Source: Wolfiporia cocos (lineage: Eukaryota > Basidiomycota > Agaricomycetes > Polyporales > Phaeolaceae). Taken from it: a DNA stretch of 64,000 bases. Location of the stretch: assembly GCA_029448655.1 (NCBI GenBank), contig JACCLO010000010.1:2046001-2110000 (forward strand), written 5' to 3'. Below, piece by piece: positions 52,367 through 63,063 of this stretch. How positions within the stretch are numbered: position 1 is the stretch's first letter; every line of letters begins with the position of its first letter. A model generated the notes under the pieces. The model had not been told where the DNA came from. It did not search any database and saw nothing but the letters and a program-made list of their open reading frames with translations. The translations under genes and the position numbers were made by a program.

Positions 52367-54204
52367 TGTTCTTCTACGAGCCGCGCTAGGAGCTCGGGGT
52401 TCTTGGCTTTCAGGGCCCTAATTGCTGTGACCGCTCTGTTCGCGGTGATGTATTCAGTCTCTTCTTCAGAGACTTCTTCGATGCGAGCTTCTTGCTCGGT
52501 TTCTTCTTCTTCAGTTTTTCGGGTGGTCCGCCTGGGGCGGGCTGGCTTCCTTGGTTTCTTCGGGCAATCTCTCGACATATGTCCCGGCTGGTGGCAGGTG
52601 AAACACTTGCCCTTCTTGATGTGATCGTCCCTTTCCTGGGTGGTCATTCGATCTACATCCATCGCATTCGGATCTTTCGGTGCGGTTGTCTGAGGAGCAC
52701 TAGTGCGTCCGTTGTTCTGGTTCGGGGCTTGCCAGGCCTTCTTCTTGATAAACGGCTTATCCCGTTTCAAGAATATCTTGTATGTATTTTCATAGTATGA
52801 GGCAGCGGACTGCCATTCGTCAATGGTCGCCGGCAGCGGCCGGACACCGATGATGTATCGGGTTGTGTGTTCAGGTAACCCTTTCTCGAAGAGGGTTATG
52901 AGCAACGCGTTTCCGTCCGCGCTGTATCGATCGTACTGGGCCTTTCCGGCCAAGTTGTTGAATTCGGTGATATAATCATCGATGTCCTTTCTGTCCTGGG
53001 TTACTTCCAGGATTTTCTTCCGCGCCTTCTGTACCTCTTCAATGGCTCCGAAGGCCTTCTGAAAGTCTGCATCGAATTGTGCGAGACTAGGCGGGAAGAA
53101 TCGTTTTGTCAGGGGGTTCGTATAAACCCGGTGATAGTTCTGTTTCCATTGGCCCGTCTTCCCCTTGTTTGAAATATAAGAGAGGATAAAGATCACTCTC
53201 TGAACGTCATTTTGGAACGACGTTTCGTACATCGTAAACCAGGAATTGCACTGGTTTATGAAGTTTTGCATGTCGGATCGTTCCCCGTCGAATACGTCTG
53301 GGGGATTGATCTTTATCATCGGGGGTCGGTAGTACGGGTTCGGCGCCGGAGGTTGATGCTGCGGCGCATTCGGTGGTGGAGGGCCTCCCGGGGGTCCCCC
53401 TCCTCCCGGGTATCCTCCACCCGGGTTTCCTGGATGTCCTCCGGGGTTCCCTGGGTTTCCTCCTCCAGGGTTTCCTCCTCCGGGGTTCGCGGGGGTTCCT
53501 CCTCCGAATCCTCCAGGAGGGGGGGCATTCCCTCCTCCGAGTCCGAAGTTTCCTCCCAGTCCTCCTCCGCTTGTACTTGCGGAGGTTCGTCCAAATAGGC
53601 CTGAAGGCCATGTTCCTGGGTTTGTCGTTCCCATTCCTCCGCTTGGGCTAGTCCAAGACGGATTTCCTCCGCTACCCATTCCGGGTGCGTTCTGTGGGGG
53701 GTTTCCAAAGAGGTCTGTTCCTCCAGCCATAGACCCAATCCCACTCTGCGCAAAAGCAGATATAAATCCTGGAGGGTCCTGTCCTCCGGTCTGGCTGTTA
53801 TCTGTTCCTGTAAGGTTTCCAGGATTTCTCCCATCATCTCCGATGCGTTCAATTCCTGCCATTCCTGTGGCGCCTGAAGGCTGATTCGTATTTCCATCGG
53901 CATCGAAGGTTCTGTTGATGGTTTCGGTTTCGTTTTCGGTCAACGTCGCGGTTGACATCGGAGGAATTTCTCCGAATCGTTCGAACGCTTCACGCGTTAT
54001 TTCCCAAGCGGTCGTTCTTGCGGAGGGGTATACTTCTACCCACTTCGATGCCCTATCTTCTCTTGGAATGACAACAATTCCTCCGCGGTTACGGAAGGCT
54101 CCAATGGTGTCAGTCCACTCGTATCGGTTGAGTCTGTAGACTCCCTGAATGTCCTCGGGCAAGAGTTCAATCAGTCGTGCTGGGAATTCTGGTCCAAATA
54201 TCAT
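52354..54204 (-). CDS. gag: E2 Gag polyprotein
   Basis: The same 616 residues as E1 Gag with the Gly/Pro-rich region and the knuckle CFTCHQPGHMSRDC at 534-547. Intact, and preceded by its own LTR and primer site, so it could still give Gag protein. Confidence 0.95.
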   Translation of the reverse strand: MIFGPEFPARLIELLPEDIQGVYRLNRYEWTDTIGAFRNRGGIVVIPREDRASKWVEVYPSARTTAWEITREAFERFGEIPPMSTATLTENETETINRTFDADGNTNQPSGATGMAGIERIGDDGRNPGNLTGTDNSQTGGQDPPGFISAFAQSGIGSMAGGTDLFGNPPQNAPGMGSGGNPSWTSPSGGMGTTNPGTWPSGLFGRTSASTSGGGLGGNFGLGGGNAPPPGGFGGGTPANPGGGNPGGGNPGNPGGHPGNPGGGYPGGGGPPGGPPPPNAPQHQPPAPNPYYRPPMIKINPPDVFDGERSDMQNFINQCNSWFTMYETSFQNDVQRVIFILSYISNKGKTGQWKQNYHRVYTNPLTKRFFPPSLAQFDADFQKAFGAIEEVQKARKKILEVTQDRKDIDDYITEFNNLAGKAQYDRYSADGNALLITLFEKGLPEHTTRYIIGVRPLPATIDEWQSAASYYENTYKIFLKRDKPFIKKKAWQAPNQNNGRTSAPQTTAPKDPNAMDVDRMTTQERDDHIKKGKCFTCHQPGHMSRDCPKKPRKPARPRRTTRKTEEEETEQEARIEEVSEEETEYITANRAVTAIRALKAKNPELLARLVEEQDFA

Positions 54205-54239
54205 GTGCCCTTACACCGTGATAGGTGAGGGAGTGATAT

Positions 54240-54250
54240 AGCTCGACCTT
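54240..54250 (-). promoter_or_regulatory. Self-primer binding site of E2
   Basis: Mirror of 31295-31305: AAGGTCGAGCT on the minus strand, complementary to an 11-base site in the LTR. Confidence 0.72.
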
Positions 54251-54251
54251 C

Positions 54252-54960
54252 TGTTACGGGTCGGATACCCGTTCGTATATTCGTGTCGCGAATATAGATC
54301 GTTCTTCTGCACGTAGGCACGTCGCCGTATGCAAGGCAAATACTCGTTAGATGCCTTCGGGTCCTAAGTGAAGTCCTTAGGAGATCGGTTAATATCCAAT
54401 ACGCGTTAGAGGATATAATCTGTTCAGGTGCGAGTCTAATAGAATATAAGACTCGCCTAAGTCCGAGAAGTCAATGTGCACTTCGAGGACTTAGTGGTTC
54501 GGTTGCTCGAGAAGGGAATACTGAGCGTAGTTTCCTACGTTTGAGAACGAGTATAAGACTTCTTGTTTGTACAACAAGGTCGAGCTGAAGAGCCTCGACA
54601 GTAAGTACACGAGTTTATATACTACGTTAGCTTTTCAGGGGTCAAACCTGTCCCAGATGTCACCGCTACTATCTACGCTATAGTGCCAAACGTTTGATAA
54701 GTATGTAGTGATATATCCGAGACGATAGATAGGAATGATGGTGGTTGAACGCCATCTATCAGCTAATAAACGATGAACATGAAACGGTGGCAGAGTTGGA
54801 TCTGCCAGCGATGAAACGCGCCCTATAGACTAATACAACTGGGGATGCGCCCAGTAGAGTCACGAGTAGCCAGGGGAGTTGGTTGCGCGACAAGTCCCTG
54901 TATCGTATTCGGCCGGTAGTGAGTTCTGCAGATATTCGAAAAACCAAAATAATCGTAACA
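54252..54960 (-). repeat. 5' LTR of E2
   Basis: 709 bp; mirror of 30585-31293 with one difference at 54742. On its right is element X (GGTAT). Confidence 0.95.
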
Positions 54961-56559
54961 GGTATAGAGGCGGTTTAACCTCTTTAAAAAACCAAAACCA
55001 TCTGGATAGGTTTGATCGGGAGATCAAACGTGAAAGAGGGGGTGGAAACCCTAATTTCGCACCTAGGACCTTAACAAAGTCCACTATCCCACGCTTACAA
55101 ATGTACCTTACGGTCATTAAAGCAACAAAACGACATGCACTAAGAGGCCTGATTACCCTCATTCATGCTCGTACTGTCCTATTCGTATATGGACGACAAC
55201 CCTGTAATAGGAATATAGTAGCTATCTATCCAATAGCGAAATATATCCTTCCCCAACGATCATCCCAGTTCCCACGCTTACAATGTCATACTCAATCGAA
55301 GAACGACTTTAACGACATACAAGCACATTGGAAACTACCGTCATCGCCACCACGTGACTTTAGCCCTTACGGGATATACCTTTACGAGACAACTCCTGAC
55401 AAGGATGTATGTTCTCACGGTTACCCAATAAGGCCTCACTACGGCAACGACACTACAGTCTAGGGAATACAATCATAAGCATTGACCATAATGCACAATG
55501 ATTAGTACCTATACAATGGGGTTTTACACGAGAAGCCTACTCGTTAATAAATAGTGCATACAACCACGAAGGCACAGCTTCATTCCGGAACTTACGACTC
55601 CGAAGAGATCGCTACCTAGAAGCAATCTAACTAGGGGACACAACCCCTGTAACAAATGGGCATTGACAAATGTCTCACGCTTAGTACTTGCGATACTAGG
55701 GAGGCGACGCCTCATAAACGTTCATAAGGCGACGTCCTTTAATAACCGTTCAACCGCATAAGTCGTACAAAGTAGGATTACCCCTGTACAAGCACAAAGC
55801 CTAAGACACCCGCCACGCAAATGAAGGAACTTGCAACCCCTTTCACTGCTAGGCAATAGACGTCGAAAAAGCACCGCTATGCTACATTCAACGGGTACTG
55901 CGCATAAGCCACTATAACCGCCCAAGGACTCGAAGAGAAACTAGAAAATCTCCAGAGTTAACAGAAGAGCCCCTTCTTACAGGTATCCGGCACAATGCTT
56001 ATCCGAACACTGTACAACGACACAATGCACCCTCTAATACGCTTGGCAAGCTATTGGAGATACAGATTACTAGTAGACTCAAAGGCACTATATGATGTAC
56101 ATTCCATATCGCCTTCTACTACGAGTAACGTCATAAGCAAAAGCAACAATCCGACAAAGGTCGCGAAAAGGCACTTGAACACCTTCAGCGATAACAGGAG
56201 AGCCCCTCCTTCTAGGATCTGCGTGCACAATGACAATACGCTCTAGTAACAAGACTACACTTCCCTAACAACGGCATTTGACCCTTCGGTCATCACGCGT
56301 TGATAATCGCTAGTAACGGCATTTAGCACTCTGCTATCACGCGTTACAAATCACTATAAGGAATACAATCGCTATCCCATTCAACGCTCAGGTTCCACTA
56401 CAAAGTCCTGAAACTCCCATTTATCCCTGTTCAATTAACAAAATTGAAGCAGCACCCTAACGGCATTTGACACATCGTCATCACGCGTTATACCGCTCTT
56501 GGGACGTACACAATGAGGAATAGTTTCATCAGGGACGATGAAACCTAAAGCGGGGGTAA
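54961..56559 (+). other. Element X internal region, 3' part, non-coding
   Basis: 1.6 kb with no convincing ORF; the frame at 54879-55463 is partly LTR. Three copies of a roughly 31-base unit, AACGGCATTT then TCACGCGTT, lie at 56270-56301, 56314-56345 and 56459-56489. It ends with the hairpin GTTTCATC/GATGAAAC (56523-56544) and the purine tract AAAGCGGGGGTAA (56547-56559). Together with 39757-42041 X has about 3.9 kb of non-coding internal sequence, as in LARD-type elements. Confidence 0.75.
56547..56559 (+). promoter_or_regulatory. Polypurine tract of element X
   Basis: AAAGCGGGGGTAA directly before TGTCACAG of the 3' LTR, the same GGGGGTAA end as element Y. A perfect 8-bp hairpin stands 2 bases upstream. 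Confidence 0.8.
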
Positions 56560-57655
56560 TGTCACAGATTTATCTGGGACTTACAGCATTTTTCCTACGA
56601 TTATAGCAATTTACCTGGGATTTATACGTCTACCTACAAGTTATCTACGGGTTAACCCCCATTGCCACCACGACAAGCTCTTAACTGGGCTTATCAACCA
56701 CATGACTAGCTTACGTAACGCTACGGTACAACCACGTCCAATAGCATAGTTACAGCTACGTCATACAGGTCTCGCCCGTCAGAGCAAGACCAGCCACGTC
56801 ATAGATCTTAGATCATAATGATAGGCCGAGCGCGGCACGCTCGCATAATAATGTCCACACGTACAAACAGTGCCTCGCGGCCTTGTACTATTGGGTCGGC
56901 CTTCTCGGCTTCCCACTGTCATAAGATCCTTGATCACAATGACACCTCAGGCGCGCCACGCCTTCGCATAATAATGGCAACACGACCATACAGCACTATA
57001 ATAGCACCAAGGCTATATCGCTATAGGTCACGGCCTTCTCGGCCTCCCACGGACTCGGCGTTCTCCAAGTCCCGGGCTTCTGCCATCACGGCGTTGCCCA
57101 AACACCGGTCCTCGCCTCACGGCTAAGACCACCATATGTTCCGGTAACCTTCCGGTCCGGACATATCACATGCTACGGTGCCTGCTGGCCCAATAGCATT
57201 ACGACCTCGGCGTCTCGCCTTGGTCAGCACCCGATGCCCGGCCAATCGCCATTATACCTCACGGTATCCGGCAACCGGCATCCCTTATACCCGGGCTGCG
57301 CCCGTCTTCACATGTCCATCTAACGATGAGACCACACGCTCTCTATTTTACCATTGGCCCGGCCATTACCGGCGGGCCACGGCCTTTGTAGAGTAGTCGT
57401 ACCACTTGGTCGCCCTTATGGCAACCAAGCCCACACTCCTTATCGGGCATGCACTATACAGTAGCACATGACCCGTTATATTTGTGTATATAAGTAGGGC
57501 CTTGACGGCCTATAACTTTAGTTCTATTCTTCTCGGCGTACGCCGTAGAAGAACCTTCCACCTACTATAGCGTCTGATAACCTCTACCTCACCTCGTCGC
57601 CTTAGTTCATCGCAAGGATACTGGCGTGGTGAGTCCCACAGAGCCATCTGTGTCA
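56560..57655 (+). repeat. 3' LTR of element X (family B, 1,096 bp)
   Basis: TGTCACAGATTTATCTGG to CCATCTGTGTCA, followed by TTCCG, the complement of the CGGAA that follows the other X LTR at 43138. It mirrors 42042-43137 (coordinate sum 99697). Confidence 0.93.
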
Positions 57656-58946
57656 TTCCGTCCGCGCTGTATCGATCGTACTGGGCCTTTCCGGCCAAGT
57701 TGTTGAACTCGGTGATATAATCATCGATGTCCTTCCTGTCCTGGGTTACATCCAGGATTTTCTTCCGCGCCTTCTGTACCTCTTCGATGGCTCCGAAGGC
57801 TTTCTGGAAGTCTGCATCAAACTGTGCAAGACTAGGCGGGAAGAATCGTTTCGTCTGGGGGTTCGTATAAACCCGGTGATAATTCTGTTTCCATTGGCCC
57901 GTTTTCCCCTTGTTTGAAATATAAGAGAGGATAAAGATCACTCTCTGAACGTCGTTCTGGAATGACGTTTCGTACATCGTAAACCAGGAATTGCACTGGT
58001 TTATGAAGTTTTGCATGTCGGATCGTTCCCCGTCAAATACGTCTGGGGGATTGATCTTTATCATTGGGGGTCGGTAGTACGGGTTCAGCGCCGGAGGTTG
58101 AGGCTGCGGCGCATTCGGTGGTGGAGGCCCTCCTGGGGGTCCTCTTCCTCCCGGGTATCCTCCACCCGGGTTTCCTGGGTTTCCTCCGGGGTTCCCTGGG
58201 TTCCCTCCAGGGTTTCCTCCTCCGGGGTTCGCGGGAGTTCCTCCTCCGAGTCCTCCAGGAGGGGGGGCATTCCCTCCTCCAAGTCCGAAGTTTCCTCCCA
58301 GTCCTCCTCCGCTTGTACCTGCGGAGGTTCGTCCAAATAGGCCTGAAGGCCATGTTCCTGGGTTTGTCGTTCCCATTCCTCCGCTTGGGCTAGTCCAAGA
58401 CGGATTTCCTCCGCTACCCATTCCGGGTGCATTCTGTGGGGGGTTTCCAAAGAGGTCTGTTCCTCCAGCCATAGACCCAATCCCACTCTGCGCAAAAGCA
58501 GATATAAATCCTGGAGGGTCCTGTCCTCCGGTCTGGCTGTTATCTGTTCCTGTAAAGTTTCCAGGATTTCTCCCATCATCTCCGATGCGCTCAATTCCTG
58601 CCATTCCTGTGGCGCCTGAAGGCTGATTCGTATTTCCATCGGCATCGAAGGTTCTGTTGATGGTTTCGGTTTCGTTTTTGGTCAACGTCGCGGTTGACAT
58701 CGGAGGGATTTCTCCGAATCGTTCGAACGCTTCACGCGTTATTTCCCAAGCGGTCGTTCCTGCGGAGGGGTATACTTGTACCCACTTCGATGCCCTATCT
58801 TCTCTGGGAATGACAACAATTCCTCCACGGTTACGGAAGGCTCCAATGGTGTCAGTACACCCGTATTGGTTGAGTCTGTAGACTCCCTGAATGTCCTCGG
58901 GCAAGAGTTCAATCAGTCGTGCTGGGAATTCTGGTCCAAATATCAT
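57656..58946 (-). pseudogene. gag: Element H Gag, N-terminal part
   Basis: About 430 residues from MIFGPEFPARL, with the Gly/Pro-rich region and Gag core, to AQYDRYSADG where element X inserted. Few changes from E1 Gag (for example YGCTDT for YEWTDT). The frame then runs into the X LTR. The rest of Gag is at 43138-43699. Confidence 0.92.
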
Positions 58947-58992
58947 GTGCCCTTACACCGTGGTAGGTGAGGGTGTGATAAGCTCGACCTTC

Positions 58993-60187
58993 TGTTACGG
59001 GTCGAATACCCGTTCGTATATTCGTGTCACGAACTGACATAGACGTGCCTTTGACCCTCTACTCTCTCTTTATACACCCTATCTCTCAGCCCCAATACCC
59101 AAAGGCCGAGGTACAACGCCGTCTCAGATGTCGGCGAGGTGTGGTGACGAGGTCTTCAAGGGGAGCACGCCTAGTGGTAGCAGTAAGAGGGGAAGCGCCC
59201 CCAATAACGAGATTGACAGAACTGGGGAGTAAGCCCCAGTTTGACGTACTATATATACAGGTAGAGACTGCGTAACTACTGGGAGTTGACCCACCCTAAA
59301 GGGGGCCGTGCACCGCTACGCAATAGCACGCAATACAAACGCCATCTACCTAACACGTGAGCGGACCGGCGGGGAGGACGGGCCGTAACCCTACTATCTA
59401 CGACAATCTGTATCTAATCTATAGGCCACGTGACCTTGAACGCACCAGTCTACGCGTTCGACCCACGGAGAGGGCAGATCCTAGGCGATGGCCCAGAATC
59501 TGTGACAATTCGAGTCGCGAATATAGATCGTTCTTCTGCACGTAGGCACGTCGCCGTATGCAAGGCAAATACTCGTTAGATGCCTTCGGGTCCTAAGTGA
59601 AGTCCTTAGGAGATCGGTTAATATCCAATACGCGTTAGAGGATATAATCTGTTCAAGTGCGAGTCGAATAGAATATAAGACTCGCCTAAGTCCGAGAAGT
59701 CAGTGTGCACTTCGAGGACTTAGTCGTTCGGTTGCTCGAGTGAGAAATACTGAGCGTAGTTTCCTACGTTTGAGAACGAGTATAAGACTTCTTGTTTATA
59801 CAACAAGGTCGAGCTGAAGAGCCTCGACGGTAAGTACATGAGTTTTTATACTACGCTAGGTTTCAGGGGTCAAGTCTGTCCCAGATGCCACAGATACTAT
59901 CTACGCTATAGTCCCAAACGTCTGATAAGTATGGAGTGATATATCTGAGACGATAGATAGGAATGATGGCGGTTGAACGCCATCTGTCAGCTAATAAACG
60001 ATGAACATGAAACGGTGGCAGGGTTGGATCTGCCAAAGATGAAACGAACCCTATAGACTAGTACAACTGGGGATGCGCCCAGTAAGATCACGAGTAGCCA
60101 GGGGGTTGGTTGCGCAACAAGTCCCTGTATCGTATTCGACCTATGGTGAGTTCTGTCGATATTCGAAAAATCAAAATAACCGTAACA
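58993..60187 (-). repeat. 5' LTR of element H, split by a solo LTR
   Basis: 58993-59024 plus 59513-60187, together 707 bp, reading the same as the 3' LTR at 26251-26957. GTAAC follows at 60188-60192, matching 26246-26250. The inner edge carries GAAGGTCGAGCT (minus strand), the same self-primer as E1. Confidence 0.92.
59025..59507 (-). repeat. Solo LTR, family D, TSD ATTCG
   Basis: It starts TGTCACGAACTGACATAG and ends GAATCTGTGACA, 483 bp, with ATTCG at 59020-59024 and 59508-59512. It has the CGCCTAGTGGTAGC block and the TATA run TATATATACAG. Confidence 0.92.
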
Positions 60188-60192
60188 GTAAC

Positions 60193-60281
60193 TAGGGAGT
60201 AGCGGAGCAGCGTACGCCTAGCGCCGCCCATACAACCAATAGCAAGGGACGTACAGTGACCCCCTGGGTACATCTGTGACA
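60193..60281 (-). repeat. Family C solo LTR, second part
   Basis: The end of the LTR begun at 25776, after element H. It ends ACATCTGTGACA and is followed by GCACG. Confidence 0.85.
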
Positions 60282-60286
60282 GCACG

Positions 60287-60923
60287 TGCCATCCTCATAA
60301 ACATGTATATAATAGTAGGGCTAGACGCCTTTACACTCTAGTTCTATTATTCTCGGCTAGCGCCGCAGAAATAATCTCACATATCCGCTGCGCCTGACTG
60401 GCTACTCCTGTCACAAACTGACATAGGACATATGCGTATAGCCTCATATCCGCCTACTCCAAGTCGTATAGACGAGGTACAACGCCGTAAAGACTCAGTA
60501 GAGGAGTCGCATAGCGAGGTGAGGAGGTTGGGCTCAAGTGCGCACGCCTAGTGGTAGCAGTAAGAGGGGAAGCGCCCCCAACAACGAGATTGACAAGTCT
60601 GGGGAGTAAGCCCCAGACAACAAGCCTTATATACATGAGGAGATGCGCACGGTAGGCAGTAAGACCCGCCCTCAAGTAAGGGTCCGTGCGCTATCTACAC
60701 AGCCTCTGCATACGTAAGCCTATCACGTGACCTGGGTAGCCGCACTATGCTACGCGTAACCGTTAAGCCATACGCTAGACCGCCTATATACGTCACATGA
60801 CCATGGTACCATACAGCCCTTGGTTCGAGACAGGGGGGGGTACCTATTTCTGAGAATTTGTGACAACTCCGTCACCTATATCCTCAACACGTAGGTGGTG
60901 AGTCCCACAGCTAGTCTGTGTCA
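60287..60923 (+). repeat. Family B LTR, closing parts (60287-60408, 60871-60923)
   Basis: Continues the LTR begun at 24869: CATGTATATAATAGTAGGGC, then TAGTTCTATTATTCTCGG. After the nested LTR at 60409 it ends CACAGCTAGTCTGTGTCA. Followed by GGCTT. Confidence 0.85.
60409..60865 (-). repeat. Solo LTR, family D, TSD ACTCC
   Basis: It starts TGTCACAAACTGACATAGG and ends GAATTTGTGACA, 457 bp, with ACTCC at 60404-60408 and 60866-60870. Confidence 0.92.
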
Positions 60924-60928
60924 GGCTT

Positions 60929-61029
60929 GCGCCGTAGAATAACCTCTCATATCCTGCTGCGCTAGACTGCTACTCTACCGCCTATACCCTCAACACATAG
61001 GTGGTGAGTCCCACAGCTAGTCTGTGTCA
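60929..61029 (+). repeat. Family B LTR, closing part of the outermost layer
   Basis: Continues 24612-24868 after the GGCTT duplication and ends CACAGCTAGTCTGTGTCA at 61029. Confidence 0.8.
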
Positions 61030-61759
61030 ATAAGATAAGACGGGCGCTGCACGCCTGTGTCACAAGAAATATATTGTGATTTTTACCTTATTTTTGCGAT
61101 TTATATTCCGATTTCTAGGCTTGAAAACCGTCGCTGGAGGTATCACGTGCATAGGTAGATAAAGTCTTTATCTTATCTCGTTTTCATATGGTCACGTTGT
61201 AGCATCTTGAGTAGCACGTTACCTAGTTACCTCTGTAGTCACATGATTCCTACTGCGCACAGACCGTCTCTTTAGGGTAGACAAAAGGTCTTAGCTAGGG
61301 GGTCTCTACATGTATATATACAGGCGACGTCTGAGGATTACTCCTCAGACTTAAGATTTTGGCCTAGGGGGCGTGTCCCCTGGTCACCTCTTTCTTATCC
61401 CTCTGCTGCTTGTCTTCGCGTGCAGGGTCCTTGACGACAAAGCCTGCTGCGTCCTACTTGGGCGTGGGGGCTTCTATTCATTGCATCCATACTTGTCTCT
61501 TCTCTATTACCTTGCTAGTCTGGGGGCGTACCGATACACTTATGGGTCGGTACCTCAGGCAATACGGCAGGACCTCTCAATAGAGGTGCCTTCTTGTTCT
61601 CCGCCATATGGAGGGTGGGGGGCTATTGGAGATAGGATAGGGCGGATATAGGAGTTCCCCGTTAGGACGGGTGGCACGGATGGTTTCCGTGTCAGCCTGG
61701 CAGCACCCATAAACCTAACACAAGGGATGTCAGAACCCCCTATGGGATATTCTGTGACA
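61030..61759 (-). repeat. Family C-like LTR fragment, split by a solo LTR
   Basis: 61030-61057 (ATAAGATAAGACGGGC) and 61700-61759 (ending GGATATTCTGTGACA) are joined by removing the solo LTR at 61058-61694. Only the last roughly 90 bases of the LTR remain. Confidence 0.6.
61058..61694 (+). repeat. Solo LTR, family G, TSD GCCTG
   Basis: Sense plus: TGTCACAAGAAATATATTG to GGTTTCCGTGTCA, 637 bp. GCCTG at 61053-61057 and 61695-61699. The TATA run ATGTATATATACAGG is near 61309. The 92-residue frame at 61373-61651 lies inside it and is not taken as a gene. Confidence 0.9.
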
Positions 61760-61796
61760 TATCATGTGTTGCCAGACCCCTGGACACTCTGTGCTG

Positions 61797-62300
61797 TGTC
61801 ACAGATTTATCTGGGGCTTACAGCATTTTTCCTACAATTATAGCAATTTATCCGGGATTTATACGTCTAACTACAAGGTATCTACGGGTTAACCCCCATT
61901 GCCATAACACAAGTCCTTAACTGGGCTTATTGCTTATGTCAGTGCTAAACACGCTATTAAGCAACCCCGACACAGCATAACACGCTAGTCATAAGGCTTA
62001 ACGTCATCGCATCATCATCGGTAACCATCCGGTCTGATATCCGCAATACCTGCCTAGACCAAGCAACGTCACCGCTACATCATCAGTCTCACCTGTAAGA
62101 GCTAGACCATCTACGTCATAAGGTCCCAGACCACAATGACATCACAAGCACGCCATTCTCGCACAACCATGGCATCATAGCATAATAATAGCCACAAGGC
62201 TATATCGCTATTGGTCCAGCTCATAGTGGACCGCCTCTGGACTTCGGCACTTCCAAAGTCCCGGCCCTAGCCTCACAGCCTGGTCCAACACATGTCCCGT
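61797..62300 (+). repeat. Family B LTR fragment, sense plus
   Basis: It starts TGTCACAGATTTATCTGGGG and follows family B to CCAACACATGTCCCG, with internal deletion relative to the copy at 743-1702. The R region and 3' end are missing. 61760-61796 to its left is unassigned. Confidence 0.75.
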
Positions 62301-63063
62301 ATACTGGCCAGCAAGCTGGGTAGCACCCCAGACTCATCTTGGCCTTATATGCCTTGAGTAGCCTCAGATCAGGAATATGCCTTTGCACGAGTTCTATTCC
62401 CCTGAGTTGTTGCTTGTGTCAACCTGCTGACAAGCCATCCTGAAACCGTTCGAGGTGGGGTTCAGCAGGAATCCCCATTGTACTGCAAGTGGTGAGCCGA
62501 TGTGACTCAGCTGTGGGCTTGCCCTGTTCTGCTTGTCCTGTTCTGCCCATAGTGTCATCTCGATCTGCTCTGGTGGCAGTACAGTTGAGGACAAGCAAAG
62601 ATGGTAAATTTGGTACTGAGTTCATACGGGTTTTTGGCATAAAACCGATACCAGGAATGGATTCAGAAGGCCTGAAAGCCCCCAAAAAACCATCTCCGAG
62701 ATTTTTCCCACGAGTATTTAGCTGTGCCAAATTTTGGGGGCGATTTTTCCGGGTGTCTACAGGGCGCTTGAAGGGCGTCTGTGTTCTGGAATGCCAACAT
62801 ACGATAGTAGAGCTATTGTGATTACATGAAGTGAACTTGTATGGCAACGGATCAATTCAATACTGCTTCTATTGCCATCATAGCCCCCTGCGAAACCTGC
62901 CAATGCTGTCTATACTTCCTCACTGCCCAAGCGGCAGCTTTACCTGGTAGAGTTTCAGTCAACTATCTTAATCTGCCAACTGCCCTTCGCTTAAGAAATT
63001 GCAGTTGTGAGCTAGGTTTGCATGCATATTAATCTGCTAGCTGCGGCAGATTAATCTACTGTG
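62301..63063. other. Low-repeat stretch, possible host or older degenerate sequence
   Basis: None of the LTR families is recognised here. Overlapping frames on both strands (up to 142 residues at 62419-62847) have no motif I know. A perfect 10-bp inverted repeat, ATTAATCTGC/GCAGATTAAT, lies at 63028-63055 next to the following LTR. No gene is called. Confidence 0.4.

Larger units (their letters stand above)
45789..54960 (-). mobile_element. Element E2: inverted, nearly identical copy of E1
   Basis: Coordinates mirror E1 (sum 85545): LTRs 54252-54960 (5') and 45789-46497 (3'), gag, split pol, nested LTR and overlapping ORF all in the same places with the same proteins. Left flank CTAGG and right flank GGTAT are the complements of E1's CCTAG and ATACC. 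E2 originally inserted in element X (GGTAT) and E1 in element H (CCTAG). One base in the 5' LTR (54742) distinguishes it from E1. Confidence 0.95.
26251..60187 (-). mobile_element. Element H: gypsy element exploded by nested insertions and an internal inversion
   Basis: It has 707-bp LTRs (26251-26957 and, minus a nested LTR, 58993-60187) that read as identical, with GTAAC outside both. Its internal region is in four pieces: gag N-term 57656-58946 (minus), gag C-term to RT 43138-45788 (now plus), RNase H to tail 27742-30584 (minus) and 26958-27187 (minus). The plus-strand piece rejoins the others in order only if the segment between E1 and E2 is flipped. It hosts X (TSD CGGAA), E1 (TSD CCTAG) and solo LTRs with TSDs AGCGG and ATTCG. 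Confidence 0.9.

Noticed and set aside
30585..54960. The inverted repeat as a simple fold-back assembly artefact
   Set aside because: The two copies have different flanking target sites, and one base differs (30803 versus 54742). A fold-back would copy the flanks too. The orientation of the spacer, however, still needs long-read support.
54879..55463. 194-residue ORF across the E2 LTR and element X
   Set aside because: It starts inside the LTR and runs into non-coding X sequence; a chance join.
62419..62847. 142-residue ORF near the right edge
   Set aside because: Overlapping frames on both strands are of similar length and low complexity, with no motif or start context that favours one.
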